Assembly: GCA_963738615.1 (NCBI GenBank)
Contig: CAVTXI010000010.1
Span: 62,001 to 126,000 of the forward strand
Origin: CAVTWY01 sp963738615
GTDB lineage: Bacteria; Pseudomonadota; Gammaproteobacteria; Burkholderiales; Burkholderiaceae_C
Reading direction: 5' to 3'
DNA: 64,000 bases
The number at the start of each line of letters is the position of its first letter. Positions within the stretch are counted from its first letter, which is position 1. Below the pieces are notes generated by a model that worked only from the letters and a program-made list of their open reading frames with translations, was not told where the DNA came from and did no database searches. The translations under genes and the position numbers were made by a program. Shown here in pieces: positions 27,444 through 39,529 of the stretch.

Positions 27444-29753
27444 TCAGGAGGCGGTCTCGAGGACGGATGCGGCCGCTTCGGCCTTGGGAGGAGAAGGCTC
27501 GAGGGTGCGTTTGTCGGGTGGCTTGGTGCGGCGCTCGCGCGCGGCGACGGCTGCAACCGAGGCCACGGGTTCGTCGCGCTTGCGACGAAACAGCTGCGGC
27601 AACCGGGTGAGCAGCAGGAACAGCAGGCCGCACACGAGCACGCTGGCGCCCGCGACGATGAAACTCTTCCGATAGCCGAGTGACAGCACCAGCAGCGCTG
27701 CCAAGATCGGCCCAGCCGCGTTGCCCAGGCGCTCGAGCAGGCGATAGACGCCGTAGACGGTGGGCTCGCTCATGCGCGAGATCTCGCGCTCGCAGTGCTC
27801 GCGCACCAGCGCGCTCTGCGCCGCGATCGACAGCGACTGGCCCAGCCCCACGAATCCCACGGCGGCGAAGACCCACAACACGCCTTCGCCCAGGATGAGC
27901 ATCGTTCCGCCCAGACCCGACAGAAGCAGGCCGGCACCGACCAGCCATTCCATGCGCACGCGCGAGTGGGCCAGGCTGGCGCCCAGTGGCATCACCAGCA
28001 CCATCACCACGCCATAGATCATCAGCACCCGGCCCGCCATCGCCTGCGTGCTGCCGATCGACAGCAGGTACAGCGGTACGAGGTAGAAGCACAGGCCGGT
28101 CAGCAGCATCTTGGCCGGAATGGCCGCAAGGCCGGTGACGGTCATGAAGCGGCGGTTGATCATCAGCGAGCCGATCTCGCGCAGGCTGGGCATGCGCGGT
28201 GCCTGAGCACCCGGCGTGCGCGCCTGTGCGTCGGGCATCGACTTGATCGTGAACAGCGACGCCAGCGCCAGCAGCGCCGCCAGCCCAAAGGTCTGCCGCT
28301 CACCGATGTTGTCGGCCAAGATGCCGCCGATCGACGGGCCGCAAACGGTCGCGACCATGATGGCGCCGATGAACACCGCGAAACTGCGCGCACGGTTCGC
28401 AGCGTCGGCGTACTCGAGCGTGTGCGCCTGCGCGGCCACGAAGACGATGCCGTAGCCCACGGCGCACATCGCGCGCCACAACATCAGGTCGAGCACGCTC
28501 TGCGCCATGCCGCTGAGTGCGAAGCCCGCGGCAGCGATCACCGCGCCGGTGACCATGGCCTTGCGGATGCCCACGCGTGCGGCGTACAGGCCCATGAACG
28601 GTTGCCCCAGAGCCACGATCAGCATGAACAGCACGATCGGCAGGCCCACGACGATTTCGGGCGACAGCCACGGCACGGGCACCAGCAGGTCTTTGACGTA
28701 GCCGGGCAGGAACGGGCGCGTGAGCTCTTCGGCCAGGATGAACGTGAACAGCGGCGCGCGAACCTTGACAAGCTTGTCGTCGTCGAAGCGCTCGGTGCTT
28801 TCGATCGCCGTGCCGAAGCGGTAGCGGCGCGCCAGCGCCATCATGCCGGCGCGCACGCGAGCCAGCTGGGACATGCCCCCACGCTCGCTGGCGCTCGCTG
28901 CCCCCCGAGGGGGCGCGTCAGCAGCTTCGGAACGGCCGGGCGCCGCTGACGGGCGCATCGCCTCGGGCCGCGTGCGCAGAAAGTCGACTTCCTGCGTGAG
29001 CTGGTCGTACGAACCGTTGGCTTTCACGCGCAACGCGTCGAGCTTGGACACCAACCGCCCGAACATGCCTTGCGCACGCACCTTGGTCGCGGTGGTGAAG
29101 TCGCCGCGCGCGCCGCGTTCCAGCACCGCACCCAGCGCGTTGAGCGACGCTTCGACGCGGCGGCCCGCCATCAGGTGCAGCAGTTCGAGCGTGAAGAACA
29201 GCGCGACCACCAGCACGACCACCACGTCGAACAGCATGTCCGTCATGATGCGGTTGATGAATTCGACGCTGACGCCGATGTGCAGGATGCCGGCCTTGCC
29301 CTGAAGCGAGACCACGGGCAGCGACACCACGTACTGGTCGCCCACGCGCTGCGATATGGCCGGCGTATCGACGCGCTCGAGCAGCGACAGCACGGTGCGC
29401 GACGTCAGGTACTCGCCCACGCCCACGGGCGGCACGAAGCGCTGGAACAGGATCTCGCCGTTGGTGTCGGTCAGCGCCGCATAGCCGATGTCGGGGATCG
29501 TGTTCTTCAACTCGTCGAAGGTCTGTTCGATGCCGTAGATCTCGGACACGACCACGTTGTGCCCGAGCGCTTCGACAATCAACTCACGCGTCGACGCAGC
29601 CGCCACGGCGACCTTCTTCGCCATGTCGGGGCCCAGCGCGCGCTCGAACATGTTTTGCGAAACGTACGCCTGGACCACCAGGCTCAGGGCGACGACAAGC
29701 ATCACCACGCCGGCCAGGCGCAGGTAGATCGAGCGCAGATAGCCTTGGTTCAC
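27444..29753 (-). CDS. membrane sensor (TM-periplasmic-TM-HAMP) fused to an MFS transporter
   Basis: 769 residues. Residues ~11-30 are TM1 (LAGVVMLVVALSLVVQAYV), ~31-173 a periplasmic sensor domain of Cache-like type (TDTNGEILFQRFVPPVG), ~174-195 TM2, and ~196-250 a HAMP-like region (NALGAVLERGARGDFTTATK). A ~80-residue linker follows, then a full MFS domain (~333-740) with QPFMGLYAARVGIRKAMVTG in the loop 2-3 position. The charged C-terminal tail is cytoplasmic. The GTG start overlaps the stop of the upstream sensor gene (GTGA). A sensor/HAMP module joined to an MFS carrier is unusual; the linker contains a repeat element. The transported substrate is unknown. Confidence 0.82.
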   Translation of the reverse strand: MNQGYLRSIYLRLAGVVMLVVALSLVVQAYVSQNMFERALGPDMAKKVAVAAASTRELIVEALGHNVVVSEIYGIEQTFDELKNTIPDIGYAALTDTNGEILFQRFVPPVGVGEYLTSRTVLSLLERVDTPAISQRVGDQYVVSLPVVSLQGKAGILHIGVSVEFINRIMTDMLFDVVVVLVVALFFTLELLHLMAGRRVEASLNALGAVLERGARGDFTTATKVRAQGMFGRLVSKLDALRVKANGSYDQLTQEVDFLRTRPEAMRPSAAPGRSEAADAPPRGAASASERGGMSQLARVRAGMMALARRYRFGTAIESTERFDDDKLVKVRAPLFTFILAEELTRPFLPGYVKDLLVPVPWLSPEIVVGLPIVLFMLIVALGQPFMGLYAARVGIRKAMVTGAVIAAAGFALSGMAQSVLDLMLWRAMCAVGYGIVFVAAQAHTLEYADAANRARSFAVFIGAIMVATVCGPSIGGILADNIGERQTFGLAALLALASLFTIKSMPDAQARTPGAQAPRMPSLREIGSLMINRRFMTVTGLAAIPAKMLLTGLCFYLVPLYLLSIGSTQAMAGRVLMIYGVVMVLVMPLGASLAHSRVRMEWLVGAGLLLSGLGGTMLILGEGVLWVFAAVGFVGLGQSLSIAAQSALVREHCEREISRMSEPTVYGVYRLLERLGNAAGPILAALLVLSLGYRKSFIVAGASVLVCGLLFLLLTRLPQLFRRKRDEPVASVAAVAARERRTKPPDKRTLEPSPPKAEAAASVLETAS
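28876..28914. repeat. GC-rich repeat element inside the sensor-MFS linker
   Basis: The stretch opens CCCCCACGCTCGCTGGCGCT and ends CCCCCCGAGGGGGC. It resembles a short repeat that I recall as common between genes in Comamonadaceae and relatives. Here it is in frame, encoding Ala-Pro-Pro-Arg-Gly-Ala-Ala-Ser-Ala-Ser-Glu-Arg-Gly-Gly, at the boundary between the HAMP and MFS parts. Family membership is from memory and needs a genome search. Confidence 0.5.
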
Positions 29754-30707
29754 GGTACGGCGCCCAGATCGCTCGGGACGTGCATCTTTTCGTCACCGCG
29801 GATGGACGTCTCGCCGATACTGGCGGCGCCATCCTCCGCGTCAGCAGCCGCGCGCTTCGAGGCGACGACTGCGGCACCCGGCCCCGCGACGGCGCCTGTT
29901 CCAGCGACGGCGCCTGTCGAAGACCGCTTGCGCAAGGCTGCGCGCATGTTGTGAATGTGCCGATCAGCGCGGCCGACCGTGCGCAAGAACCGCCTCACGG
30001 GCTTGGCGAAGGGGCCACGCAAAGACTTGACGCCCACGTCACCACGCGCCACGGCGTCCACATACGTTTCGACGCGATCCATGTCCTTGCCAATGCCGCG
30101 CAGCACGGCCAGCAACGCCAGCGAAGCCAGCAGCGCCGAGACCACAAAGGTCGCGAACGTGGTCAACGCAATGCGCCGGGCCACGTCCATGATGGGCGCC
30201 TGCACCAGGTTCTCGTCGTAGCGAAGCGCGAGGTAGCCGACCACCAGGCCGATGTTGTTGCGCACCGCGACGCCGACGGCGGAATTCACGCCGTCCTTCA
30301 CCGTCCATACGCCGTCGTCGGATGTCTTTGGCGGCCTCGAACCAATTCGTGGGGACCCCGCGGAAGGCACGCAGGCTGTCGGTGCTGTAGAGCGTCTCGC
30401 CATGCACGTCGAAGACCTGGATCGTGCGCGTGATGTCATCGGTGCGCAGCTCGCGCTCGAGCTTGTCTTGCAGCGTCACGATGTCGGCGAACTGCATGCC
30501 CAGCGCCAGCGACGAACGGATGCTCGCCTCGATGCCCTGCCCCGTGACCACCAGGCGCTCGTGCACCAGACGCTCGGCAAGTGCCCGGTACTTGAAGAAG
30601 TTGAGCATGCCGGCCATGCTCGCCGCGAAGAAGCACACGAGCACGGCCACCAGCACCAATTGCCGGTGGGTGTGAGTCGACGAGCCCTTCTGCTCTTCGA
30701 GCGACAT
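29750..30707 (-). CDS. membrane sensor protein with HAMP-like region, no output domain (frameshifted)
   Basis: About 318 residues from the start at 30707 (MSLEEQKGSSTHTHRQLVLV). TM1 (LVAVLVCFFAASMAGMLNFF) is followed by a periplasmic domain (residues ~45-185; IQVFDVHGETLYSTDSLRAF, GVAVRNNIGLVVGYLALRYD), then TM2 (LTTFATFVVSALLASLALL) and a HAMP-like stretch (DRVETYVDAVARGDVGVKSL). The rest is a short Ala/Gly-rich tail; there is no kinase, methyl-accepting or cyclase domain. One extra base near 30325 breaks the frame in the periplasmic part. It overlaps the sensor-MFS gene by 4 nt and probably acts with it. Confidence 0.75.
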
Positions 30708-31106
30708 GCGAGGTCGGAACGTCCTGTGGTGATTGATTCGACGACGGCCGTGACCGTGTATCGGCTGCCCTTGCCTGTGATGACTCACCAACGAAGAAAG
30801 GGCTCGCAGCAGTCTATCGGTCACCCCCTTCGAAGCCGCGTGCTCTCGGTGAGCGAGTCGGCAAAAGTGCGCACAGGCGATGAGTTTTCGACGCGACCGC
30901 CATGTGTGTCGTGCAGGAAAGTGACACCGTCACGCAGCGGCCGAGAACAAGTGCGCGACACACGGCCATGCCGCCCGCGCATCCTGCCGTGCGTGCAAAA
31001 GTGCCAGCAGCCACGGCGAGTGTCGGGGGACACTTTTTGCATTCGGCCGGCCGGTTGCGCTTCTATGAGCGCGTCCGACGCCGGTTGCACAACAAGCGTC
31101 AACGAT
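30708..31106. other. divergent intergenic region between sensor operon and hydrolase-kinase cluster
   Basis: About 400 bp with no convincing ORF. It must hold the promoters for the leftward sensor operon and the rightward hydrolase gene. GTGAC-ACC-GTCAC at 30921-30933 is a perfect inverted repeat and a possible operator. CGGCCGGCCG near 31045 is a second palindrome. No -35/-10 pair stood out. Confidence 0.45.
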
Positions 31107-32264
31107 ATGAATGCACTGGCCGGCGCCCGCTGGGAGCCGCAAGGGGAATTGACCGGCGAGACGATGCCCGGCGCGCTCTTCGAGCCGCATTGGGAACCGC
31201 CGCTGCCGAGCCGCCGCCGCGTGCTTCGCACGTGGAAGGAATACATGGCGATGGCCGCCGAGGTCGTCGGCCGCTTCCATGGGCAGTTCCGTCTGGGGCA
31301 CTTCGACTACGAACATCCGGTGCGCCTGCAGCCGCAGACGATCGCGCGGTTGCGCAAGCCCTATCAGGTCAACGTCTCTTATACCGACTGGGGCCCGCTG
31401 GACGCGCCGATGGTGGTGTGCCTGGGCGGCGTCGCCAGCGTGGCGATGCGTTTCAACTACCTGGCGGCGGACCTGCAGGATCGCTTTCGCGTCATCTGCA
31501 TGGATTGGTTGGGCCGCGGCCGCTCGGGTTGGCTTGCCGATCAGGGCGACTATTCGTACGACACCTACGCCGAGCAACTGCGTCAGCTGATCGTGCATCT
31601 GGGCGGCAAGCCGGTGATCGTGCTGGGTTCGTCGATGGGCGGATCGACCGCGATCTTGCTCGCGTCGAAACAGCCCAAGCTCATCAGCCGCCTGATCCTC
31701 AACGACATCGGGCCGCACATTCCGGTGGGCCGGCGTCGCCGTCGCTCGCAAACGCTGGCGCGCCACTACGTCTTCCGCGATCCGGCCGACATGCTGCGTC
31801 GCGTCGGTGCCTCGCAGAAGAACGACGGCCCCGTTGGCGACGAGATCCGCTTCAACCTGACGTTCCACCAGACACGCTGGTCCGAAGAAGAAAACGGCCG
31901 CGTCTACCGCCACGACGTGCGCGCGCTGCAGGCCTATCGCGTCTCGGCCCGCAAGAGCCTGAACCAGTGGGACGAGTGGAAGAAGGTCAAGGTGCCGATC
32001 CTGCTGGTTCACGGCCTCGAGTCGGACGCATTGCTCGAGCCGACGATCAAGCGCATGCGCGCGGGCAAGAACCTGACACTGATGCATCTGCCGGAAACCG
32101 GCCACGCGCCGCTGCTGGCCGACCGCAATCAGATCGCGTTCATCCGCGACTGGCTGCTGAACTCCGACGTCGCGACTCACGAGTGGTCGGTGCTGCATGC
32201 ACCGACGCGCGAGCGCATGCCCGGCACACCGATCCGGATCGCACCAGCAAGCATGCTGCGCTGA
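31107..32264 (+). CDS. alpha/beta hydrolase
   Basis: 385 residues from ATG 31107; ATG 31065 in the same frame is an alternative. Core motifs: VVCLGGVASVAMRFNYLA in the oxyanion position, FRVICMDWLGRGRSGWLAD, VIVLGSSMGGSTAILLAS with the nucleophile in GSSMGG, a cap region, ILLVHGLESDALLEPTIKRM with the Asp, and LPETGHAPLLADRNQIAFIR with the His. It belongs to the large epoxide-hydrolase/MhpC-like group without a predictable substrate. Seventeen nt separate it from the histidine-phosphatase-like gene, so it probably heads the four-gene cluster. Confidence 0.8.
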   Translation: MNALAGARWEPQGELTGETMPGALFEPHWEPPLPSRRRVLRTWKEYMAMAAEVVGRFHGQFRLGHFDYEHPVRLQPQTIARLRKPYQVNVSYTDWGPLDAPMVVCLGGVASVAMRFNYLAADLQDRFRVICMDWLGRGRSGWLADQGDYSYDTYAEQLRQLIVHLGGKPVIVLGSSMGGSTAILLASKQPKLISRLILNDIGPHIPVGRRRRRSQTLARHYVFRDPADMLRRVGASQKNDGPVGDEIRFNLTFHQTRWSEEENGRVYRHDVRALQAYRVSARKSLNQWDEWKKVKVPILLVHGLESDALLEPTIKRMRAGKNLTLMHLPETGHAPLLADRNQIAFIRDWLLNSDVATHEWSVLHAPTRERMPGTPIRIAPASMLR

Positions 32265-32281
32265 CACCTCCGACCACCACC

Positions 32282-32892
32282 ATGCTCCAGCTTCGTCCCC
32301 GCGTCCCGTTCGAAAACCCGCTGTGGTTCATGCGTCACGGCGCCACGCAACCCAACCTCGACGGCTTGCGCTGCGGAGGCGACCTCGACGTTCCGTTGAC
32401 CCTGGTCGGCCGCGAGCAGGTGCTGATCGCAGCGCAGCACCTGAGTGCGCAGGACGTGAGACTTCACGCCATCGTGTGCAGCCCGTTGAAGCGCACGCTC
32501 GAGAGCGCGTCGATCGTTGCCCGCGTGCTGGGCGGCACGCCGATCGAGATCGACGAAGGCTTCCGCGAACGGCTGCTCGGCGCGTGGAACCTCCAACCGG
32601 TCGAAACCACGGACGACGCCATGCGCAGCGGCGTCACGCCCCCAGGCGGCGAGTCGACGTGCGACTTCGGCCAGCGCGTGATCGCGGCGCTTCATCGCGT
32701 GGCCGAACGCCACGGCCAGCGACGGATCCTCGTCCTCGGCAGCAAGGGCGTGGCCCGTGTGCTGCGCGAGACCCTGCCCGAGGCCTCACCCGCAGCCGAG
32801 CATGCGGCTGCGCGTAACGCCGAGCTGATGGTCTTTGATCTGAACGCGCTGCACCTTGCAGCGGCGGTCACGGCCCCCGAACCGGTGACGAC

Positions 32893-32896
<4 letters not shown>
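32282..32896 (+). CDS. histidine phosphatase superfamily protein, second catalytic His replaced
   Basis: 204 residues. The phosphoglycerate-mutase-like core is clear: WFMRHGATQPN (RHG with the phospho-accepting His), VCSPLKRTLESASIVA (second Arg) and FRERLLGAWN (acid). The second histidine, normally in a V(S/T)HG motif, is missing: the aligned strand reads ILVLGSKGVARVL, with Ser where His is expected. Catalysis may be weak or altered. The gene ends inside the start codon of the hybrid kinase gene (ATGA), so the two are translationally coupled. SixA, of the same superfamily, acts on phosphohistidine, which makes a role on the kinase Hpt domain plausible but unproven. Confidence 0.78.
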
Positions 32897-35651
<2,755 letters not shown>

Positions 35652-35655
<4 letters not shown>

Positions 35656-37812
35656 ACACCCTGACCAACCGCATCCTGGTCGTCGACGACGACGCTGGCG
35701 GGCGCCGCCTGACGCGCGCCACGCTCGTGCGTGCGGGCTTCGAAGTGGTCGAAGCCGAAAACGGCCAGCGTGCCGTCGACATGATGCTGGCCTCACCGCC
35801 CGACCTGGTGCTGATGGACGTCAGCATGCCGGTGAAGGACGGGTTCACCGCCTGCGCCGAGATCCGCACGCTGCCTGGCGGCCAAGGCATCCCAGTCGTG
35901 ATGATGACCGGCCTGGACGACGTCAAGTCGATCGAGCGTGCCTTCGAGGTCGGCGCCAACGACTTCATCACCAAGCCGATCAACTGGCCGATCCTGGCGC
36001 ACCGTGTTCGTTACATGCTGCGTGCCAGCACCGCCATCAATGCATTGGCCGAGCACAAGCGGCGCCTGTCCGACGCGCAACGCATCGGCGAGATGGGCGA
36101 CTGGTTGTGGGACGTGTCGATCGACCGCATGGTGTTGTCGGACCAAGCGTGGCGCATCATCGGCCAAGATCCGCAGCGCGGCGTGATGACGTTGTCGGTG
36201 CTGCTCGAGAGCATTCATCCCGATGACCGGGCGCGCGTGCGCGACACCCTTGCCAAGGTCATCGAGACCGCGAAGGGCTGTGCCTTGCAGCATCGCCTGC
36301 AGGTGGGCGACAAGGTGCGACACGTGCACCAGCAGATCGAGATCGCCGCCAAGGACGACGCCGGGCGCGCGACGCAGGTCGTGGGCGCGTTGCACGACGT
36401 GACGCACCGAACCGATGCCGAAGAGCAGATCCGCCGTCTGGCCTACTACGACACCCTGACCGGGCTGCCGAACCGACTGCTTTACCTCGAACAGCTCGAC
36501 GCCGCGATCGACTACGCGCACCGCCACCGCCAGAAGGTCGCTGTGATGTTCGTCGACCTCGACAACTTCAAGCGCATCAACGACACCATGGGCCACGGCG
36601 TCGGCGACGAGCTGCTGAAGATCGTCAGCGCGCGGTTGGTCAAATCGATCCGCGCGCTCGACACCGTCAGCCGCGCAGCGGCCGAGGCGGTGGAAGCGCC
36701 CAGCATCGCGCGCCTGGGTGGCGATGAGTTCACGGTGATTGGTGAGCGACGTACGCGACACCGACGACGCGGCACTGGTCGCCCGGCGACTGCTGGCTGC
36801 GATGAGCGAGCCGGTTCACATCGCCGAGCACGAGCTCTTCATCAGCGGCAGCGTCGGCGTCGCGATCTACCCCGACGACGGTGTCGAGATCGAAGAACTG
36901 TTGAAGCACGCCGACATCGCGATGTACCGCGCGAAAGAGGAAGGCAAAGGCCGCTTCCACTTCTACGACGCATCGATGACAGAGCGCGCGCTCGACAAGA
37001 TGAACACCGAGCAACTGCTGCGGCGTGCGCTCGACCGCGGCGAGTTCGTGCTGCACTACCAGCCGCGTGTCGACGTGGCGACCAACCGCATCATCGGCGC
37101 CGAAGCGCTGGTGCGCTGGCAGCACCCCGACCGCGGCCTGGTGTACCCGGCCGAGTTCATCGCCCTGTGCGAGGAGTGCAACCTTGTCGTGCGGCTCGGC
37201 GAATGGGTGATCCACGCGGTCTGCGCCCAGCAGGCGGCTTGGCGCGACGCCGATGTGGCGATCGTGCCGGTGGCGGTGAATCTGGCGGCGACGCATCTGT
37301 GCGAGTCGAGCCTGACGCCCTTGGTGTCGAAGGCACTGGGCGACCACGGCCTGGCGGCCTCGATGCTCGAGATCGAAGTCACCGAGACCGTGCTGCTGAT
37401 CAACCCCGAGGTCAGCATCCGCAACGCGACGGCACTGACGCAGACGGGCGTGCGCATGGCGCTCGACGATTTCGGCGTCGGCTATTCGTCGCTGAGCTAC
37501 CTGAAACGTCTGCCGGTGTCTTCGCTGAAGATCGACCGATCGTTCGTGCGCGACCTGGCGACCGACTCGAGCGACGCGGCGATCATCACCGCGACCATCG
37601 CGATGGCCCACATGCTCGACCTGAAGGTCGTGGCCGAAGGGGTCGAGAACGCGGAACAGCTCGAGTTCCTGCACCAGCGCGGCTGCGACGAGTACCAGGG
37701 CTACCTGCACAGCCTGCCGCTGTCGCCGGATGCCTTCGCGTCGATGCTGGCGATGTCGAGCACCATGGACAGCACCGACTCGAGAATGGCCGAGTTGTTG
37801 CCCGTGGATTGA
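35652..37812 (+). CDS. response regulator with PAS, GGDEF and EAL domains (frameshifted)
   Basis: About 720 residues. REC at 1-125 (VVDDDAGGRRL, phospho-acceptor in LVLMDVSMP, about D56), a PAS-like region ~140-260, GGDEF (YYDTLTGLPNRLLYLEQL, ARLGGDEFTVI intact) and EAL (AEALVRWQHP, VTETVLLINPE, MALDDFGVGYSSLSYLKRLP, KIDRSFV; catalytic residues retained). It could both make and break c-di-GMP. One extra base near 36740, just after GGDEF, splits the frame. The start overlaps the kinase stop (ATGA). It is the natural partner of that kinase, linking the phosphorelay to c-di-GMP. Confidence 0.9.
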
Positions 37813-37839
37813 GAAGGCTGGGGTGAGGGGCTATCCGGG

Positions 37840-39072
37840 CTAGCCGAGCAGGTCGGCGAGCATCAGTGTGTCCAGCGAAAGCCGGCGCCGCAGGTGCTGC
37901 ATCGCGGGCGTGGGCGACATCAATGCGCGGTCGACCAGCGCTGCGGCCGGCGTGGTGGCCGGGTCGACCAGCAGCACCAGGCGCTGAGCGCCCTCTTCTT
38001 CGACGCGCGCAACCCAATCCATCTCGATCAGCGTGTCGACCAACGGCTCGATGCGCAGCGGGTCTGCGCGCAGGCGCTGCGCGATGCGCTCCAGCGCCAA
38101 GCCGCGGGCCGCGCCGCGCCGGGCGACGTCCAGTTCACGCAGCACCGCCACGGTGGTCGCGAACCGCTGCCCCACGGCGCCCGGCGTGTCGACGATGCGC
38201 ATCGACAAGCTCGGCGCATAGGCCGCGATGACCGCGCCCAGCAGCACGATCACCCATGCCAGGTAGACCCACAGCAGGAAGATCGGCACGGCCGAGAACG
38301 CACCGTAGACGGCCGAGTACGAACCCATCGACGACACCCACCACGCGAGGCCGCGTTTGGCCAGGGCAAGACCCACCGAGACGAAGATGCCGCCGGCCAT
38401 CGCGTGGCGCCAGCGCACGTACGTGTGAGGCACGTAGCGGAAGAACGCGGCGACGCCGAACGCGAAGAGCAGGAACTCGATCGCCTCGAGCCCGAACTCG
38501 GCCAACGGCGAGATCGATCGCGCCACGCGTGTGGTGTCAGTCAGCGCGTAGGTCGTCAGCGTCAACGACACGCCGATGAGCAGCGGCCCCAGCGTCAGCG
38601 CAGCCCAATACACCAGCACCCGCTGCGCGAACGGCCGACGCCGCCGCACACGCCAGATGCCGTTCAGCGTTCGGTCGATCGTGAACACCAGCGCCAGCGC
38701 CGTCAGCAGCAGCGCCGCGAAGCCCGCCGTGCCCAACTGCCCGGCCTTGACCGCGAATTGCGTCAGCGACTGCAGCACCGGCTGCGCGATCGTCGCCGGC
38801 ACGAGGTTCTGCACGAAGTACGTCTCGAGCGCGAGTTGAAAGCCCGCGAAGATCGGAAACGCCGAAAAGATCGCCAACATCACCGTCACCAGCGGCACCA
38901 GCGCGATCAGCGTCGTGAAGGTCAGGCTGCTCGCGGTCAGGCCCAAGCGGTCTTCGCGAAAGCGCCGCCACAAGGTGAGCACGGTGTCGCGCCACGGCCA
39001 ATGCTGGAGCGTGTCCGACAGGTTTGCGACCTGGTCGCGCCATCGTTCGACGAGGTTCGTGGAAGAAACCAT
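37840..39072 (-). CDS. YihY/BrkB family inner-membrane protein
   Basis: 410 residues from the start at 39072 (MVSSTNLVERW). The family pattern is clear: ASSLTFTTLIALVPLVTVML near the N-terminus, six membrane helices, VPHTYVRWRHAMAGGIFVSV and YSAVYGAFSAVPIFLLWVYL. A C-terminal ~100-residue soluble extension (RGLALERIAQRLRADPLRIE ... VDTLIEMDWVARVEE) resembles a winged-helix fold seen in some members. It was once called ribonuclease BN by mistake; function is unknown. It is divergent from the DUF2069 gene with only 17 nt between start codons. Confidence 0.9.
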   Translation of the reverse strand: MVSSTNLVERWRDQVANLSDTLQHWPWRDTVLTLWRRFREDRLGLTASSLTFTTLIALVPLVTVMLAIFSAFPIFAGFQLALETYFVQNLVPATIAQPVLQSLTQFAVKAGQLGTAGFAALLLTALALVFTIDRTLNGIWRVRRRRPFAQRVLVYWAALTLGPLLIGVSLTLTTYALTDTTRVARSISPLAEFGLEAIEFLLFAFGVAAFFRYVPHTYVRWRHAMAGGIFVSVGLALAKRGLAWWVSSMGSYSAVYGAFSAVPIFLLWVYLAWVIVLLGAVIAAYAPSLSMRIVDTPGAVGQRFATTVAVLRELDVARRGAARGLALERIAQRLRADPLRIEPLVDTLIEMDWVARVEEEGAQRLVLLVDPATTPAAALVDRALMSPTPAMQHLRRRLSLDTLMLADLLG

Positions 39073-39089
39073 CAGCCTATGATGCCAGC

Positions 39090-39470
39090 ATGGACCATGC
39101 GATCGAGCCCCCGGCTGCCGTGCGGCGTTCGCGACAAGGTGCCGTGGTCGCAACGCTCGCATTGATCGCGCTGGGCTTGGCGTGGGAGCTGGTGCTGGCG
39201 CCCACCGGCGCGCGATCGCTGGCCCTCAAGGTCGTGCCACTCGCGGCGCTGCTGCCGGGGCTGGTGCGCATGCGGCTGTCGACCTACCGGGCGATGAGCC
39301 TGTGGGTTTGGCTCTACGCGCTCGAGGGCGCCTTGCGCGCGGCAAGTGACGAAGGCTTGTCGGCGCGGTTGGCCATGGTCGAACTGGCGTTGGCGTTCGC
39401 GCTGTTCGCGGCCTGCGTGCTGCACGTGCGCGCGCGCATCGGACCGCGAAAGAAGGCAGCAGCGCAATGA
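39090..39470 (+). CDS. DUF2069 membrane protein
   Basis: 126 residues with four predicted membrane helices (VVATLALIALGLAWELVLAP, LALKVVPLAALLPGLVRM, MSLWVWLYALEGALRAASD, LALAFALFAACVLHVRARI), matching DUF2069. The start at 39090 is chosen because upstream codons overlap the YihY start region. The stop codon overlaps the first ATG of a 20-bp tandem repeat that leads to the FAD-oxidase gene. Confidence 0.85.
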   Translation: MDHAIEPPAAVRRSRQGAVVATLALIALGLAWELVLAPTGARSLALKVVPLAALLPGLVRMRLSTYRAMSLWVWLYALEGALRAASDEGLSARLAMVELALAFALFAACVLHVRARIGPRKKAAAQ

Positions 39471-39529
39471 CGCGAGGCATCACACGATGACGCGAGGCAT
39501 CACACGATGACGCGAGGCATTCCACGATG
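39467..39529 (+). repeat. three tandem 20-bp repeats forming a stop/start ladder
   Basis: The unit ATGACGCGAGGCATCACACG occurs at 39467, 39487 and 39507 (third copy with CATTCCACG), then ATGACGCAGGG at 39527 begins the FAD-oxidase. Each unit is a complete mini-ORF (MTRGITR, MTRGITR, MTRGIPR) whose TGA overlaps the next unit's ATG. The first ATG overlaps the DUF2069 stop codon and the last stop overlaps the FAD-oxidase ATG. The unit length is 2 modulo 3, which is what such chaining requires. Confidence 0.85.

Noticed and set aside
37840..39072. Ribonuclease BN
   Set aside because: YihY-family proteins were once given this name in error; the sequence is a multi-pass membrane protein with no nuclease motif.
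39467..39529. CRISPR-like array
   Set aside because: The 20-bp units are contiguous with no spacers, and no cas genes are present.
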